Shown one piece after another: positions 8,609-19,282 of a stretch of DNA of 28,237 bases. The notes below the pieces were generated by a model. That model was not told the origin of the DNA, made no database searches, and worked only from the letters and a program-made list of their open reading frames with translations. Position 1 is the first letter of the stretch. Every line of letters starts with the position of its first letter. Origin of the DNA: Rhizopus sp. PT2906 (taxonomy: Eukaryota > Mucoromycota > Mucoromycetes > Mucorales > Rhizopodaceae). The position numbers and the translations under genes were made by a program. The DNA lies in the NCBI GenBank assembly GCA_025529335.1, contig JAMYHX010000534.1:1-28237 (forward strand). Direction: 5' to 3'.

Positions 8609-11401
8609 ATGGATCCGCCTCAAAAGATACCAAGACGACGTCTAAGTCGTACAACATCGTCTAAATATGGCGCTATTTCAGACGAAAATAAGAGACACTT
8701 GGAAGAGAATAGTAGTGCCAGTCAACAGGATATCAATGGTCAAAGTCATAGTAGTGGTAGTCAGCAGGAGGAGGATACGTCTAGTGACGAACAATCGCCT
8801 CATCATCCTTTAGAACATGAACTGACGCTAAAGGACATTCAAGACGTAACGATATTCTACATTTTATCATCAGAAAAAAAAAGGCAAGAACTGACACAAG
8901 CTTTTCATACTGTAGGCTATGAACAAGCAGCATCCGTTTGGTTTACCTCTTTGGAAACCTGCCTTATATAAAAAATCTCGTTCAGTTGTCCGAAAAGCAA
9001 ATAGCGCTCTTCATTCATCTCCGTCTTCCTCTTCCGAACTATTTTTGAATCCAGGCAATTTGTTATGGCTTCTCCTATTCGGTTGGTGGTTGGCGCTCAT
9101 TATCTTTATTGTCTCTGTACCCTTTATTGTGTTTCATGATGCCTATGGTATGATTATGCGTGAACTCAGTTTATATCTCCTTTGGCCATTTGGACGATAT
9201 GTAGAAAGGCTCATAGATATTACGCCTTCTATTATCAATGATTTGGAACGAGAGCAGACAGAACATTCTTTATTAATAGACGATAATGATGAATTTGAGA
9301 CAGAAAGGGACGGATTGTTACACGGTCATAAAAAGAAAAAGAGGTATAACTGGTTCCATGCAGTAGCAGAGACACTCAAGTTGGGTCCTGCTGGTTGTTT
9401 GTACTATATAGTATTTTATACTGTAATCGGCCCACTTCTGATGTTGGTATCATCTATCTGTTGGATGTGTGTGGTGACAGTGCCAATGGCAAAACTCAAC
9501 TATATCTTGGCTCGTCATCTTCGTCGTCATCCGCTCAGTCTTCGTTTCCGATCCAATAATGTGTCTGTTAGTGCTCATCACCCGACTGTCATCCTCTTGT
9601 GTACCTATCAGGCTGTTGGATGGCAGTACTACAAGTATACCTATGATGGTATTAACATCATGTTTATCAACTTACTGCCGTTAGTATTCTTTGTCATCTT
9701 TGACGAATATGTCCTGAAGGAGCATTTGCCTGATTCTTTTATTACTTCAGCTCCTGTCATCTTCGGACTATCCTTGGCGTCTGTTATTCCTCTTTCATAC
9801 TTCATTGGTATGGGTGTCAGCTCTATCTCCGCTCAAAGTAGCATGGGCTTAGGTGCTGTCATCAATGCAACCTTTGGTAGCATTATCGAAATTATTCTGT
9901 ACGCTGCTGCCTTAATGGCCGGAAAAAGCTTACTTGTCGAGGGCTCTTTGATCGGAAGTATCCTTGCTGGTGTTTTACTTATGCCCGGTTGCTCCATGGT
10001 AAGCGGAGCTGTCAAAAGAAAAGAGCAGCGATTTAATGCAAAGAGTGCAGGTAAAAAAAGAAAAAAATTTCCCCGTATTATAATAATAATAATATACTGT
10101 TTACCACCAGGCGTCACGGGAACAATGCTTATTATGGCTATTATAGGAGCGCTGTCACCAACCTTGTTTTACCAATTTTTTGGCTCAGTAAGTAAAAAAC
10201 ATGCCACTTGATGTTTTCTCCTTATTCATCATTTTTTTTCTAGTTCGAGTTACGTTGTACAGGCTGTCCGGAGGATGTGGATAACCACAATATGTCCTTG
10301 GCTTGCTCCCATTGTTACTATGATCAGTCTGATCCTATGCATGATCCAGTTTACCAAAACAATGTAAAACCATTCATGTACCTCTGTGCGGCTATTCTAC
10401 CCTCTGCCTATATTATCGGTCTCTTATTTAGCTTGCACACGCATGCAGACATGGTGTGGAAGAATGCTACAACTAAACATAGTGCTCATGACATATCCAC
10501 TCACCAGAAATTATACCCCATACATATCCTTCGCTCGCAACACTCAGATAACCAACAGTATCAACACCAAGAACAGCCTAGTGAATCAACCTCGACCAAC
10601 ATTTTGATTCCAGGTAAGTGATCGAGTTATTCCGTGTCCCTTGCAAAACTGATGTTACTTTTTAGCTACAATACAGAAACAACCCAGTTCACCTTTAGTG
10701 ACTGTAGTGCCACCATCAAATCAGTCATCTACGCCTATTGCATTTATACATGCTAAAGAGCCAGAAGAGGAAGAGGAAGAAGAAGCGGCTGCTGGTCATG
10801 ATTCACCCAACTGGGGAAAAGGAAAAAGTTATACGGTTCTTTTTGGCTGTACTTTGCTATACTCTATTATTGCTGAAGTCTTGGTACAGACGGTAGATCA
10901 GGTAATGGAAAAGATTGCTATTGACGAAAAGTTCCTCGGTCTTACATTGTTTGCACTTGTGCCAAACATTACTGAGTTCATGAATGCTATTTCTTTTGCT
11001 CTTTATGGAAACATTGTGCTGAGGTATATATCAAGAAAGGTAAAGTGGTTCATATCATCTAATTTAGTTCTTTATATAGTATGGAAATTGGATCTGCTTA
11101 TGCTTTGCAAGTGTGTCTATTGCAAATTCCTGCTATGGTAGCATTTTCTTTATGGTACAATTGGGGAAAAGAAGAAGTTAAACAATTCACATTCAAGTAA
11201 GAAGTAGTGTGCCAAAAAAGAAACGTCTCTCTCATACTTTACATTAGCCTTATATTTCCTCGCTGGGATGTCATTTCTGTAATATTTTCAGTATTTCTGC
11301 TGACTTATACATATCAAGAAGGAAAATCCAACTATTTTAAAGGATCTATCCTCATCCTCAGCTATTTCGTACTTGTTGCTGGATTTTACTACGTGCCATA
11401 A
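8609..11401 (+). CDS. VNX1: Vnx1-type vacuolar cation/H+ exchanger (CaCA superfamily, CAX-like)
   Basis: Seven exons (8609-8845, 8916-10050, 10111-10187, 10244-10613, 10666-11023, 11080-11196, 11248-11401) give 815 aa, close to yeast YNL321W/Vnx1. A hydrophilic N-terminus leads to HPFGLPLWKPALYKKSRS, a stretch I associate with this family, then about eleven hydrophobic segments. The two exchanger repeats are visible: GAVINATFGSIIE (392-404) and PNITEFMNAI (706-715), each with the acidic residue expected to carry ions. Between them a loop has CTGC ... CSHC, then a long Gln/Ser-rich and Glu-rich linker (about 530-640). Yeast Vnx1 exchanges Na+ or K+ for H+ across the vacuolar membrane; Ca2+ transport is also possible in relatives. 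The first intron, 8846-8915, was placed to reach HPFG in frame (DIQD joined to AMNKQHPFG). Splices at phases 0, 1 and 2 all agree. The symbol is by family resemblance; orthology is not proven. Confidence 0.85.
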
Positions 11402-11575
11402 CCTCACATTTTCTCCTTGTACAATATCTCCTTTTCGTACATCTTTTTACTTCATATAAATAATACAGCAATTTCTCCCTATTCTAAATAAAAAAATAGC
11501 TTTCTGTTAAACACACGTTACTTTAAACTACTCTCCCCTTTTTTGTATCTGTTTTCTAATTGTATCGCTGTTTCA

Positions 11576-11632
11576 TCCTCCTTGCATCCCATTCATCTTC
11601 TTTTTCTTTCTTTCCTTCTTCTCTGTTTTCTT
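11576..11632 (+). promoter_or_regulatory. C/T-rich tract just upstream of the chitin synthase start codon
   Basis: Nearly all bases here are C or T (TTCTTTTTCTTTC and similar) up to the ATG. Comparable tracts precede the amine oxidase (about 2365-2425), the exchanger (about 8538-8575) and the 17859 gene (about 17818-17855). Such tracts are common in fungal core promoters and 5' leaders. Confidence 0.4.
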
Positions 11633-14600
11633 ATGGTAGACCACTATTTTCATCAGGATCAAACACAAGTCAATATCAATCAAGTCCTTCAGCAACTGAA
11701 GGCAAAGTACAATGCAGATCAACCCTATGCGAACCTGGGAAGTCACCGCTTAATTGTTCTTAATCCTCATAAACCACTTGATCTACTGAATGATGCTACA
11801 CTTGAAGTCTATGGTCAGCATGGATATAAAAATATTAGCTATCAGCAACCGCAAAACGAACAGAGACTAGAGCCTCATATCTATGAGCTTGCTACAAAAG
11901 TCTATTTTTTGCTTCGAAGAAGGAACGAAGATCAAGCGATTATGCTAAGGTATGTATATATATTGCAACCCTGTTACTCATCACTCATGCATGCGGATCA
12001 ACAGTGGTCTGTCGGGATCTGGAAAGTCTACTACACATCATCACTTGCTCAAGGAGTTACTGTATCTGTCGACTCATACAAAAAAAGACGAAAGGATCAG
12101 AAACCAAATCCTTGGAGCCAATACGATACTAAACTCTTTTCTGACAGCTGCAAACTCACATGATACGTCTTGTTCGAATATACTTCAGATCCTACAGTTC
12201 AACAAGCGAGGACATATCGCTGGGTTGTCTAATTCCATTTTTCTACTTGACAAACATCGCCTGACTCGTACTCATCTCTCAAATTTTACCGTCTTTTATC
12301 AACTTTTGGCAGGATCAACGACAGATGAAAAACAAGCGCTACATATAACGCATACCAACTTTAATTACTTGAAGCCATCAAACCAGCAAAGGCAACAAAT
12401 GGACGACATTGCCTTTCAAGACCTCAAGTTTGCACTAAAGCAATGCGGGTTCAAGGCAAAGACAGTTGCTCAACTGTGCCAATTACTCGCAGCTATTCTC
12501 CATCTCGGCAACATTCAGTTTGTCGATAAACGCCATTATAGATTATCAGAAAAAGACTTTGGCAATGGCTTAGAGAGCAGCCAGGGTTCGTGCAGAATCA
12601 AGAACAAGGAGACATTAGCGTTGGTTGCCGCAGCTCTGGGTGTTACTGTCTCTCGTTTAGAGAACACATTGACGCATCAATCAAAGCTAATCGGAAATGA
12701 GTTCTGTACTGCATTTTTAACTGTAGATTTAGCAAATCAGCAGCGTGACAGCTTGGCACAAACATTGTATACCACGCTAGTCTACTGGATAATCACAACA
12801 ATGAATCAACGTCTTGCAAGGACCGAAGATAATACGATTCGCACGATCAGTATACTGGATACGATGGGCCTAAATCCATCAGGCGACTTTCACAGTTTAT
12901 GTAGCAACTACGTGTTGGAACAGCTACAGCAACACATGCTCGAGTTGTCACTTGAACAAGAGCATGTAGAATCAAGACCTACAACAATACTTTTCCATGG
13001 AAGCTCTGGTTTATTTGCGTGTTTGAACAATGAGTCAAGACGTATGGAAAGTTATGCGCTTGATGCTACAGATAGCAACTTTCTATCTTTGCTTTTTCAA
13101 AGAAAAAAGTCATCTTCTGACTATCGCGCATTATTAGATCCATCCACTCCATCCTATAGCTTTGCAATTAAACACTTTGGAAGTTACGCTACTGATTACT
13201 CAATAGATGCCTTTTTAGAAAACAACCTAGACACTGTCTCGCCTGACTTTGTTCATTTACTTAAAAATAACTGTACAAACGTGTTTGTTTCCGAACTGTT
13301 CAATACCAACACATTATACTGGATTACTGAAACGCACCCTAGAGATAGTTCAACGATCATCAAGGCACAATTGCCTCTTTGGCCTCCCGAATCAGCAGAA
13401 AGCCAAGAACCAAATCGATTTGACAACGAAGATCAGCCTGCAAGTAAGCAGCCAAACAGTAGCTCAAAAAAGGCAACACAGACAGTGCTTGACCAAGTGA
13501 GCAAAGGACTGGATCGCTTAAAGCGCAAGTTGACACTCATGCAGGTATTTGAAGTTATTCATATCCAACCCAACGCACAACAGAAATTCAACTTGTTTGA
13601 AGATGACCATGTCGTACATCAGCTGAACTGCTATAAGATTGTAACACTAATGAATCATGCTTCAGACGCCGTATACAGTTATACTTATGAGCAAATGTGT
13701 GAGCGGTATGGACCCTTGATAGATCAGGATAGTACAAATGAAGATAAAGCGGCCATATCAGAATGGGCAAAGTCAAGGCAATATACAGAAAGAGAAGTCA
13801 ACTTAAAGATGGACTCGGTCGAGCTCTCCTTTAGTGTGTGGAAATCACTTGAAAATCAGCTACGTGCTCTAGAGAAAGAAGTGAGTCTGCGGGAAAAAGA
13901 AAGGCAGGCTATGTTGGAAGCAGAAAAAGAGAGGGCAAGGTATGCCGCCATGATAGCCGCTACAGAAGCAGAGGAAGCAACCTTACAAGAATCAGCAGAA
14001 TCAGCAGCTCAGAACATAGATGTTTCTAATACAGTCATGTCTGTGGACCCATGGTCTAATGAATGTAATCCGTTTGCTGATGATTACAAGTCTGAGTTTA
14101 CTGCCGAAGATGATCAGACATTTATTGAATATCAGCTCAACTCATTTGAAGATAGAAAGAGTGACTGGTATGAAGAAGAACAGGAAGAAAAGGTTCTTTC
14201 TGAAGGGTAAAGATATAAAGTATACGATAACTATTAATATACTAATACAGGTCTTAGGTATGGTCCGAATTTGGATATGAGCGATATGATGAAAGATAAT
14301 AATGTTCAACCTGAAGAACAAATAGAAGAAGTAACGATCACCAACATTCGAGTATGGTGGACAAGATTCGTTTATCTTTCTACATGGTGGATACCATCCT
14401 CAGCTTTGAAATATATTGGAAGAATGCCAAGAGAAGATGTCCAGATGGCATGGAGAGAAAAAGTAACACTTTGCATCTTAATCTTTTTCTTTTCTGCTGG
14501 TGTTATATTCTGCATAGTCGGCCTTGGCATCATCATTTGCCCCGAAGCCAAAGACCTTTACACAGCACAAGACGTGCTTAATCATCAGAGTATGAACGAT

Positions 14601-17440
14601 TACTGGATCAGTATAAGAGGAAAAGTATACGAGATGACGAAATTTGTGGCAGAGGACCATGGATCTCCACTTACCATGACCACAAGCTCTAGTTTGGAAT
14701 CCCTTGCAGGAAGGGACCTGTCTTACACATTTCCACCACCCCTAACAGTCGCATGTGCTGGCCTGGTTGAGGATAACTCGATCGCGGTTACACCTAACGA
14801 ATCCATTGTTCTTGGTCCATTCGTTCACTTTTCTGGTGCTCAACAACCTGACAAGACCTTAAAAAACCTTCGAGATCCTGACTGGCTCACCAAGCAATTC
14901 GAGCCAATCATGACTCCTTACAAAAAGGGAGACCTGGTTATATCCATGAAGCAAATGAAAAACGATTTCAAGAGCTGGGGAAGGCTTATAGCTGCCATTG
15001 ATGAGCGTGTTTATGATCTGACAGACTACATGGCTACAGCTCGTCGCTTTCAAGCACCAGGTATCAACAATTATCATTATCTGCATCCATCCGTCGAAAA
15101 CCTATTTGTACAATTCGGTGGCAGTGACATCACTGAAGAGTGGAAGCATCACACTACTTCCATGGATGATGCAACAAGGGCACGCAACTTGGCCTGTCTG
15201 AACAACGCATTTTATGTCGGCCGACTTGACTTTCGTGATTCTGCACGATGTACTTTTGCCAATTACCTATTACTAAGTTTCGCTCTGGTACTTTCCGTAG
15301 TTATTGTCATCAAATTTCTGGCTGCTTTGCAATTTGGAGGCACTCCAACGCCAGAAAACCATGACAAATTTGTGATCTGTCAAGTTCCGTGTTACACCGA
15401 GGACGAAGAATCTCTAAGGAAAACCATTAATTCTCTTACCGCTATGACATATGATGATAAGCATAAGCTGCTTTTCCTGATTGCTGACGGAATGATTATT
15501 GGTAGTGGTAATGACCGACCAACGCCTCGTATCCTACTTGATATTTTGGAACATGATGAAAATGACGAACCTGAAGCTTTCATGTTCAAGTCAATCGGTG
15601 AAGGTTCAAAGCAATTAAACTACGGAAAGGTGTATTCTGGTGTATATCAGTATGAAGGGCATGTAGTCCCTTATGTTGTCGTAGTCAAGGTTGGTAAACC
15701 TACTGAACGAACCAAGCCTGGTAACAGAGGAAAAAGAGATTCGCAAATCATCTGTATGAATTTCCTGAGTAAAGTTCATTTTGATGCCGAAATGTCGCCA
15801 CTGGAACTAGAAATATATTATCATATAAAGCATATTATAGGCATTGACCCTAGTCTCTACGAGTATATTCTTATGGTGGATTCGGATACAGAGGTCTATC
15901 CTGATGCATTAAACAGACTTGTTTCTTGTATGCTACATGATAGTCGTGTTATTGGTCTTTGTGGAGAAACAGAGTTGGGTAACCAAGATAGGTCATGGAT
16001 AACCATGATTCAAGTCTATGAATACTATATATCGCATCACCTTGTAAAGTCCTTTGAATCCATATTTGGCTCTGTTACTTGCCTACCAGGCTGCTTCTGT
16101 ATGTATCGTATTCGTACGGCAAATAAGCATATTCCGCTTATAGTATCTCCCAACGTTATTCAAGCTTACTCAGATAACCGAGTGGATACATTACACAAGA
16201 AGAATTTACTACACTTGGGCGAAGACAGATACTTGACAACGCTCATGATGAAAAATTTTCCCGAGTACAAGATGATGTTTACACCATATGCAAAATGTAG
16301 AACAGTAGCACCTGACGAATGGCGTGTGTTATTGTCACAGCGCCGTCGCTGGATTAATTCAACAATTCATAACCTTCTGGAGCTTGTAATGTTGCCAGAG
16401 TTATGTGGATTCTGTTGTCTTTCAATGCGATTCGTAGTAATGACTGACCTGATAGGTACCATCACCTTACCTTCATCTGTGATCTATTTGATCTATTTAA
16501 TATACACAGTTGTGTCCGGTGCTGGGCCAATTCCCACAATAGCACTTGTTACCCTCGTGGGAGCGTATGGCCTACAGTCCCTGATATTTTTATTTAAGCG
16601 GCAATGGCAGCATATTGGATGGATGATCATATACATATTGGCTATTCCTATCTTCAGCTTCTTTATCCCAGTGTATGCATTCTGGCATTTTGACGATTTT
16701 TCTTGGGGAAATACAAGAGTAGTCGTTGGCGACAATAAGAAGAAGCAGATCATTGTTACAGACGACGAAAAGTTTGACGAAAAGATGATTCCGATGAAGA
16801 AATGGTCACAGTATGAGAAGGAAATGCAAGAAACGGCAATGTTTGAGCAAGACGCACTCTCGGGTTACTCTTCGTACGGCCGATGCTCATGTGATAATTA
16901 TAAAGGCGAGAATGACTCACTTTCATACCGTAGTCAATACGTCTGTCGCTATCATCAAGATGTGTATGAGAAGTCAGTACATAATTATTATAGTACTGAT
17001 TACAGCCATTCATTCAACAATCTATCTACTCACACAAGCCAACTCCTTCCTGAATCTCTTCCGAATGTTGAGCCTATGGGCGAGCTTTCTTTAGAGTTTT
17101 CCTCTGTTTTAAAGCCTGCAATGTCTTCCAATAAAGAACAGCAGATAGACGAAAAGGGAAAAACAAAATACGTGATGCTACCTGAAGAAGATGAAATTGA
17201 GAAAGAAATCTATACAATTCTCACTACCAGTGACCTAATGACTTTAACCAAAAAACAAGGTAAATTGAGGGGATATATAATATAGTACTGGAAATACTTA
17301 ATAATCCTATATTCTTAGTGCGAGATAAACTATCCGAAATCTTTGGTATAGATTTGACTATAAAGAAGGACTTTATTAATTCGGTCATCGAGCGATTGTT
17401 AGAGAGCGATGACATTTTAAATGCACTTCAGTCATTATAG
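11633..17440 (+). CDS. Class V-type chitin synthase with N-terminal myosin-like domain
   Basis: Four exons (11633-11949, 12005-14206, 14258-17259, 17319-17440) join to 1880 aa. Residues 1 to about 700 are a degenerate myosin motor: NPHKPLDLL, then P-loop GLSGSGKST (107-115) reassembled across the first intron, while the switch I consensus is not recognisable. After the second intron come membrane segments (about 910-934 and 1174-1196) flanking a cytochrome b5-like region (YWISIRGKVYEMTKF; AAIDERVYDLTDYM). The family 2 glycosyltransferase core has VDSDTE (about 1380), LPGCFCMYR, EDRYLTTLM (1495-1503) and QRRRW (1534-1538), then about three to four more membrane helices. The last intron restores a C-terminal DEK_C domain (TKKQVRDKLSEIFGIDL). 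It makes chitin at the plasma membrane at hyphal tips and septa. The two large open frames are one gene: joining at 14206/14258 keeps frame and gives SEGYGPNLDM, a linker I expect in this class. Confidence 0.93.
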
Positions 17441-17858
17441 AAACTAGACAACGTAATAAAACCTTTATTTAGTTGCATCGATAGCTACTATCAATTTGTA
17501 TAAATGAGCCAAATGGCGTAGAATATCACCTTGAGTTGTACGCTGTGCTCCTTTATGCTTATTTTCAAACAGCGAAAAACAATTCATTTCACAAAAGACT
17601 ATTTAATAGTTGATCATGTTATGAGATCGATGACAGGCGATGTTCTTCCTTGTTGACTTATGTTGTATTGACCACTATCAGTACAAGCTTTTTGTGTGAC
17701 AATTTAGACCCTCAAATAGAAACTCTGCTGAGGTTCATTTTATCCAATGAATTTCACTGCATGAACTATAATTTGGCAGAAATGACTTCATAAGGTGATT
17801 TTTTTCAATTCCCACAGGCGTCTTTTTCTTTTTTTCTTTTTCTTTTTTTTTTTTAACA
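17441..17858 (+). other. Intergenic region, no gene seen
   Basis: This is 418 bp of AT-rich DNA. It holds the 3' end of the chitin synthase transcript and, at about 17818-17855, a T/C-rich run directly before the next ATG. No RNA gene, repeat or protein-like fragment was found. Confidence 0.5.
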
Positions 17859-19130
17859 ATGTATGTTAATAACCCCCACTCAGAGCTTCCCACGGTTAAA
17901 GAAAGTCAAGATGCATTAACCGAAAGCTTTGCAAGAAAGTTATCCATTTCGTCCCTTTCTTCACCCTCAGTAGACATACACGGTCAAGCTGTTCCATCTG
18001 ACATTCTTGTTGCTCTATTAGACAGACCAGTAGAAATGGTACAGCTGGTTTCGCGTAACCGTCAGTTTTACGACGCCATACAGCATTACATCACTGAGAC
18101 ACAAGGTGAATACGCTTGGCAACGATTTCAAGAGATACTTTATAAACCTAGAGAAAAGCTGCCGGACCGTGCATGGCTTACGTGTATCAGTCACTACCTT
18201 GCGCATAACTCGATATTTTTATCAAAGTTTAAAGAGATTGTGGGATATACAGAAGATACACCTGATACCATCTCACCACCGTTTTATTATAAAATGAGTA
18301 CTTCCAGTAGCACCGCGTCCTCAAATACAAGTCGTCGTAGAAGTAGAAGGCTCTCAGCAAGAAGCTTTGATCTTGATTGGCCAGAAGAGGATAGCATTAT
18401 TGAAGAAGAAGCTCCTGAGGTCCCAGAAGGAATGTTTACGGACGAAGAGCAGTTTTATCAGCAAACGACGCCTGTCGGACAACAACAACCTAGACGCAGA
18501 CGTTCTTCCTATCATGCCTTTCAGTCTGAGCCTCATCCGACATTTGTGGAATCAAAGATTGATGAAGTTGAAGAAGCAGAAGTTGAAAGTGGCAACGAAA
18601 GCGACCATCTCAGTGAATTGCTGGACAATGACGAAGAAGAAGATGATGATTATAATAGTGAGGCGAATTCGCAGAGAATCAGCCATGATAGCAGCCGTCA
18701 GCCTACCTTTAAAGACCGAACGAGGAATAACATGGGTTTGGTCCGAGTACGAGACTATCCTGACGTTCAGACTAGCTTACCCAATGTTTACCCTGCCTTT
18801 TTCCGTAAGGCTAAACAGATCTTATCACTTGCACCCTCCTCACGTCGGTTTTCGGCAAATGTACGTAGAAATTCGATCCTGGAGGGTGGAATGCCTGAAA
18901 GCCCAGTAATAGATCTGGATGAGCCTCGAGTACAAACTTGTTCAGATAATGAAGAAGATGAAGAGAACGATCATTTGACCCAGCTTATATGTACAACGCG
19001 AAGACAACAGCCTGATGATTACCTATGGTTAAATAATGTTATGGAGGTCTTGGGTGATTGGCCAGAGTTGGTTGATGGTCTGAAAGATATCATTGACGAT
19101 GCATTAATTGATCACCGCCAGAGCCGTTAA
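17859..19130 (+). CDS. Unrecognised acidic protein with two related helical segments
   Basis: A single uninterrupted exon of 423 aa begins MYVNNPHSEL after a C/T-rich leader. Residues about 45-140 look globular and helical (DILVALLDRPVEMVQLVSRN ... AWLTCISHYLAHNSIFLSKF KEIVGY). The middle (about 148-350) is low-complexity: Ser/Arg-rich patches such as SRRRSRRLSARS, acidic runs (DNDEEEDDDY) and poly-Gln. The last 35 residues form another helical piece (YLWLNNVMEVLGDWPELVDG LKDIIDDALID). The two helical pieces share a pattern W-L-x2-[IV]-x4-L-x7/8-L-x2-[FL]-K-[ED]-I, reminiscent of paired amphipathic helix domains that dock transcriptional regulators on Sin3-like scaffolds. That is only a resemblance. 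Arg/Ser-rich patches suggest phosphorylation or nuclear location. I do not know the family. It is the only gene here of this size without introns, and it converges on kinesin with 152 bp between stop codons. Confidence 0.8.
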   Translation: MYVNNPHSELPTVKESQDALTESFARKLSISSLSSPSVDIHGQAVPSDILVALLDRPVEMVQLVSRNRQFYDAIQHYITETQGEYAWQRFQEILYKPREKLPDRAWLTCISHYLAHNSIFLSKFKEIVGYTEDTPDTISPPFYYKMSTSSSTASSNTSRRRSRRLSARSFDLDWPEEDSIIEEEAPEVPEGMFTDEEQFYQQTTPVGQQQPRRRRSSYHAFQSEPHPTFVESKIDEVEEAEVESGNESDHLSELLDNDEEEDDDYNSEANSQRISHDSSRQPTFKDRTRNNMGLVRVRDYPDVQTSLPNVYPAFFRKAKQILSLAPSSRRFSANVRRNSILEGGMPESPVIDLDEPRVQTCSDNEEDEENDHLTQLICTTRRQQPDDYLWLNNVMEVLGDWPELVDGLKDIIDDALIDHRQSR

Positions 19131-19157
19131 ATTTTTGTTTTCTTTTATAATTGCAGT

Positions 19158-19179
19158 AATAAAGAATGCTTTCAATAAA
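19158..19179 (+). terminator. Two AATAAA poly(A)-like signals after the 17859 gene
   Basis: AATAAA occurs at 19158-19163 and again at 19174-19179, 28-49 bp past the stop codon, in the short gap between the convergent genes. A GA-rich microsatellite follows at once. Confidence 0.5.
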
Positions 19180-19183
19180 CACA

Positions 19184-19210
19184 AAGAGAGAGAGAAAGAG
19201 AGAGAAAGAG
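19184..19210 (+). repeat. GA-rich microsatellite between convergent genes
   Basis: An interrupted (GA)n tract with GAAA variants lies between the stops of the 17859 gene and kinesin. On the kinesin strand it is a CT tract downstream of the stop. Confidence 0.8.
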
Positions 19211-19282
19211 TCTTTAATGTACTATTTAGATATGTGTATATGTATATAGAAAGTTTGTATAAAGAAAGAAAGGGGTATCCAT

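Noticed and set aside
14207..14270. Reading the myosin-like and chitin synthase frames as two genes
   Set aside because: The 51-nt intron 14207-14257 joins them in frame and the fusion is the known class V architecture; there is no promoter-sized gap.
18367..18909. 180-codon plus ORF overlapping the 17859 gene
   Set aside because: Shadow of the low-complexity middle of the longer ORF, with odd composition.
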